A stretch of 64,000 nt of DNA from Bradyrhizobium sp. DOA9. GTDB lineage: Bacteria; Pseudomonadota; Alphaproteobacteria; Rhizobiales; Xanthobacteraceae. The stretch lies in NCBI RefSeq assembly GCF_000617845.2, contig NZ_DF820426.1, forward strand, positions 186,001-250,000. The letters are read 5' to 3'. Positions 63,533 to 64,000 of the stretch are shown in pieces (position 1 is the first letter of the stretch; each line of letters opens with the position of its first letter). The notes under the pieces are model-generated. The model was given only the letters and a program-made list of their open reading frames with translations. It ran no database searches and was not told the origin of the DNA. Position numbers and translations under genes: made by a program.

Positions 63533-63540
63533 AGTGATCC
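63533..63540. repeat. Right 8-bp target duplication (AGTGATCC) of the IS66 element
   Basis: Exact copy of 59429-59436, directly after the right inverted repeat of the IS66 element. Confidence 0.92.
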
Positions 63541-63573
63541 GCAGAAGACGACCGATTAAGAGAGCAAGATAAA

Positions 63574-63792
63574 ATGCAAGAGTTCCAGCGTGACATCGTC
63601 GATGGCTGGCGCCGCTGGATGAGTCGATCGAGCATCGATCCTCTGTTCGAGATCGAACGCTCCATCAATGGCAGGAGCCCTGAAGGACTTCTCGAGGTCT
63701 GACAGACGCTGAGCCGGCCAATCGTCGAGGCCCTTCAGGTCTATATGCGGGAGCAGCTCGCCAAGGTCCGTCGCGTCAACCTAGACTCATGA
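63574..63792 (+). pseudogene. Relic of a different IS66-type transposase (TnpC)
   Basis: DPLFEIERSINGRSPEGLLEV, a stop, then TLSRPIVEALQVYMREQLAKV resembles the D-x-LF-IEREING...RSRPL-E-L-WLREQ stretch of TnpC seen at 62,990-63,120, but the two differ too much to be the same element. It lies 34 bases beyond the IS66 target duplication. Only this segment survives. Confidence 0.7.
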
Positions 63793-64000
63793 GTCTTAGC
63801 GCGCTCGCTGTCGCGGGATTCTCAGGACGGTCTCGTTCGGCGGCAGCCTCTCGTTTGGCGCCCGGCCTTAAGGGCGTGGAACGAACATCCAGACCGCCCG
63901 CATGTCTGCTCGATTCGGCGCGCAGTCCATTCCTGCGCCAGCACCCCAAAGTAAATGGGCCGAAATGACTGCGTTTGCGCAACCAGTCGACATTTGCCGG
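63793..64000. other. Window end, no gene recognised
   Basis: A minus-strand frame of 68 codons (63,776-63,982) is open, but Arg-rich and without motif. Probably IS debris or the edge of a gene outside the window. Confidence 0.35.

Overview
The window looks like an accessory region of a rhizobial alphaproteobacterium, perhaps Bradyrhizobium or a relative. This rests on G+C-rich catabolic operons crowded with Liv-type transporters, a decayed conjugation module of the ardC / DUF736 / relaxase / traG / CopG kind common in rhizobial integrative elements, and many insertion sequences (IS110/IS1111, IS3, IS30, IS5, IS630, IS4, IS66). The species assignment is inference. I saw no rRNA, tRNA, CRISPR array, integrase or replication origin.

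Bases 1-15,341 read rightward as one or two operons. They begin with the end of an FAD/GcvT-type demethylase, then purU and folD, which together would take methyl groups through tetrahydrofolate to formate. Two complete Liv ABC transporters follow in different gene orders, then a G3E (CobW-like) GTPase, a YtcJ-like amidohydrolase and an intrinsic terminator. An XRE-cupin regulator (15,536-16,198, minus) diverges from a second operon (16,380-25,325): a full-length FAD/GcvT demethylase, a third Liv transporter and a second amidohydrolase. A prolyl-oligopeptidase-family peptidase follows. The theme is uptake and breakdown of N-methylated or amide/peptide-like compounds.

Bases 27.7-37.1 kb are a mobile-element graveyard. 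An apparently intact IS1111-group element sits inside a dead IS3-family transposase gene, and its 3' non-coding end carries short matches to both flanks of its own target, as expected of an IS110-family guide RNA. Nearby are a clean IS3-family (IS407-type) copy with a 4-bp target duplication and several IS3 and IS30 relics. Between them survive three A+T-richer minus-strand genes: DUF2156, a small SET-domain protein and a GNAT-like protein.

Bases 37.9-51.4 kb hold a decaying amino-acid cluster cut up with a dead conjugative element. An intact class III aminotransferase is followed by a dadA-like gene with a well-formed tandem glycine riboswitch. That gene is broken by frameshifts, an IS5-type element (3-bp duplication) and a join to an ardC fragment. 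A frameshifted cystathionine-lyase-like gene, a broken amino-acid-binding protein gene and an intact MFS exporter follow. Remnants of ardC, two DUF736 genes, a relaxase, traG and a CopG-like gene mark the lost element.

Bases 51.8-58.4 kb are an intact operon: a PotD/F-like binding protein, two permeases, an ATPase, an M24 protein lacking the usual metal ligands (creatinase / ectoine-hydrolase type) and an M20 metallopeptidase. The right end holds IS630 and IS110 scraps, then an IS66 element whose left inverted repeat was hit by an IS4-family element; both have target duplications. A relic of another IS66 transposase follows.
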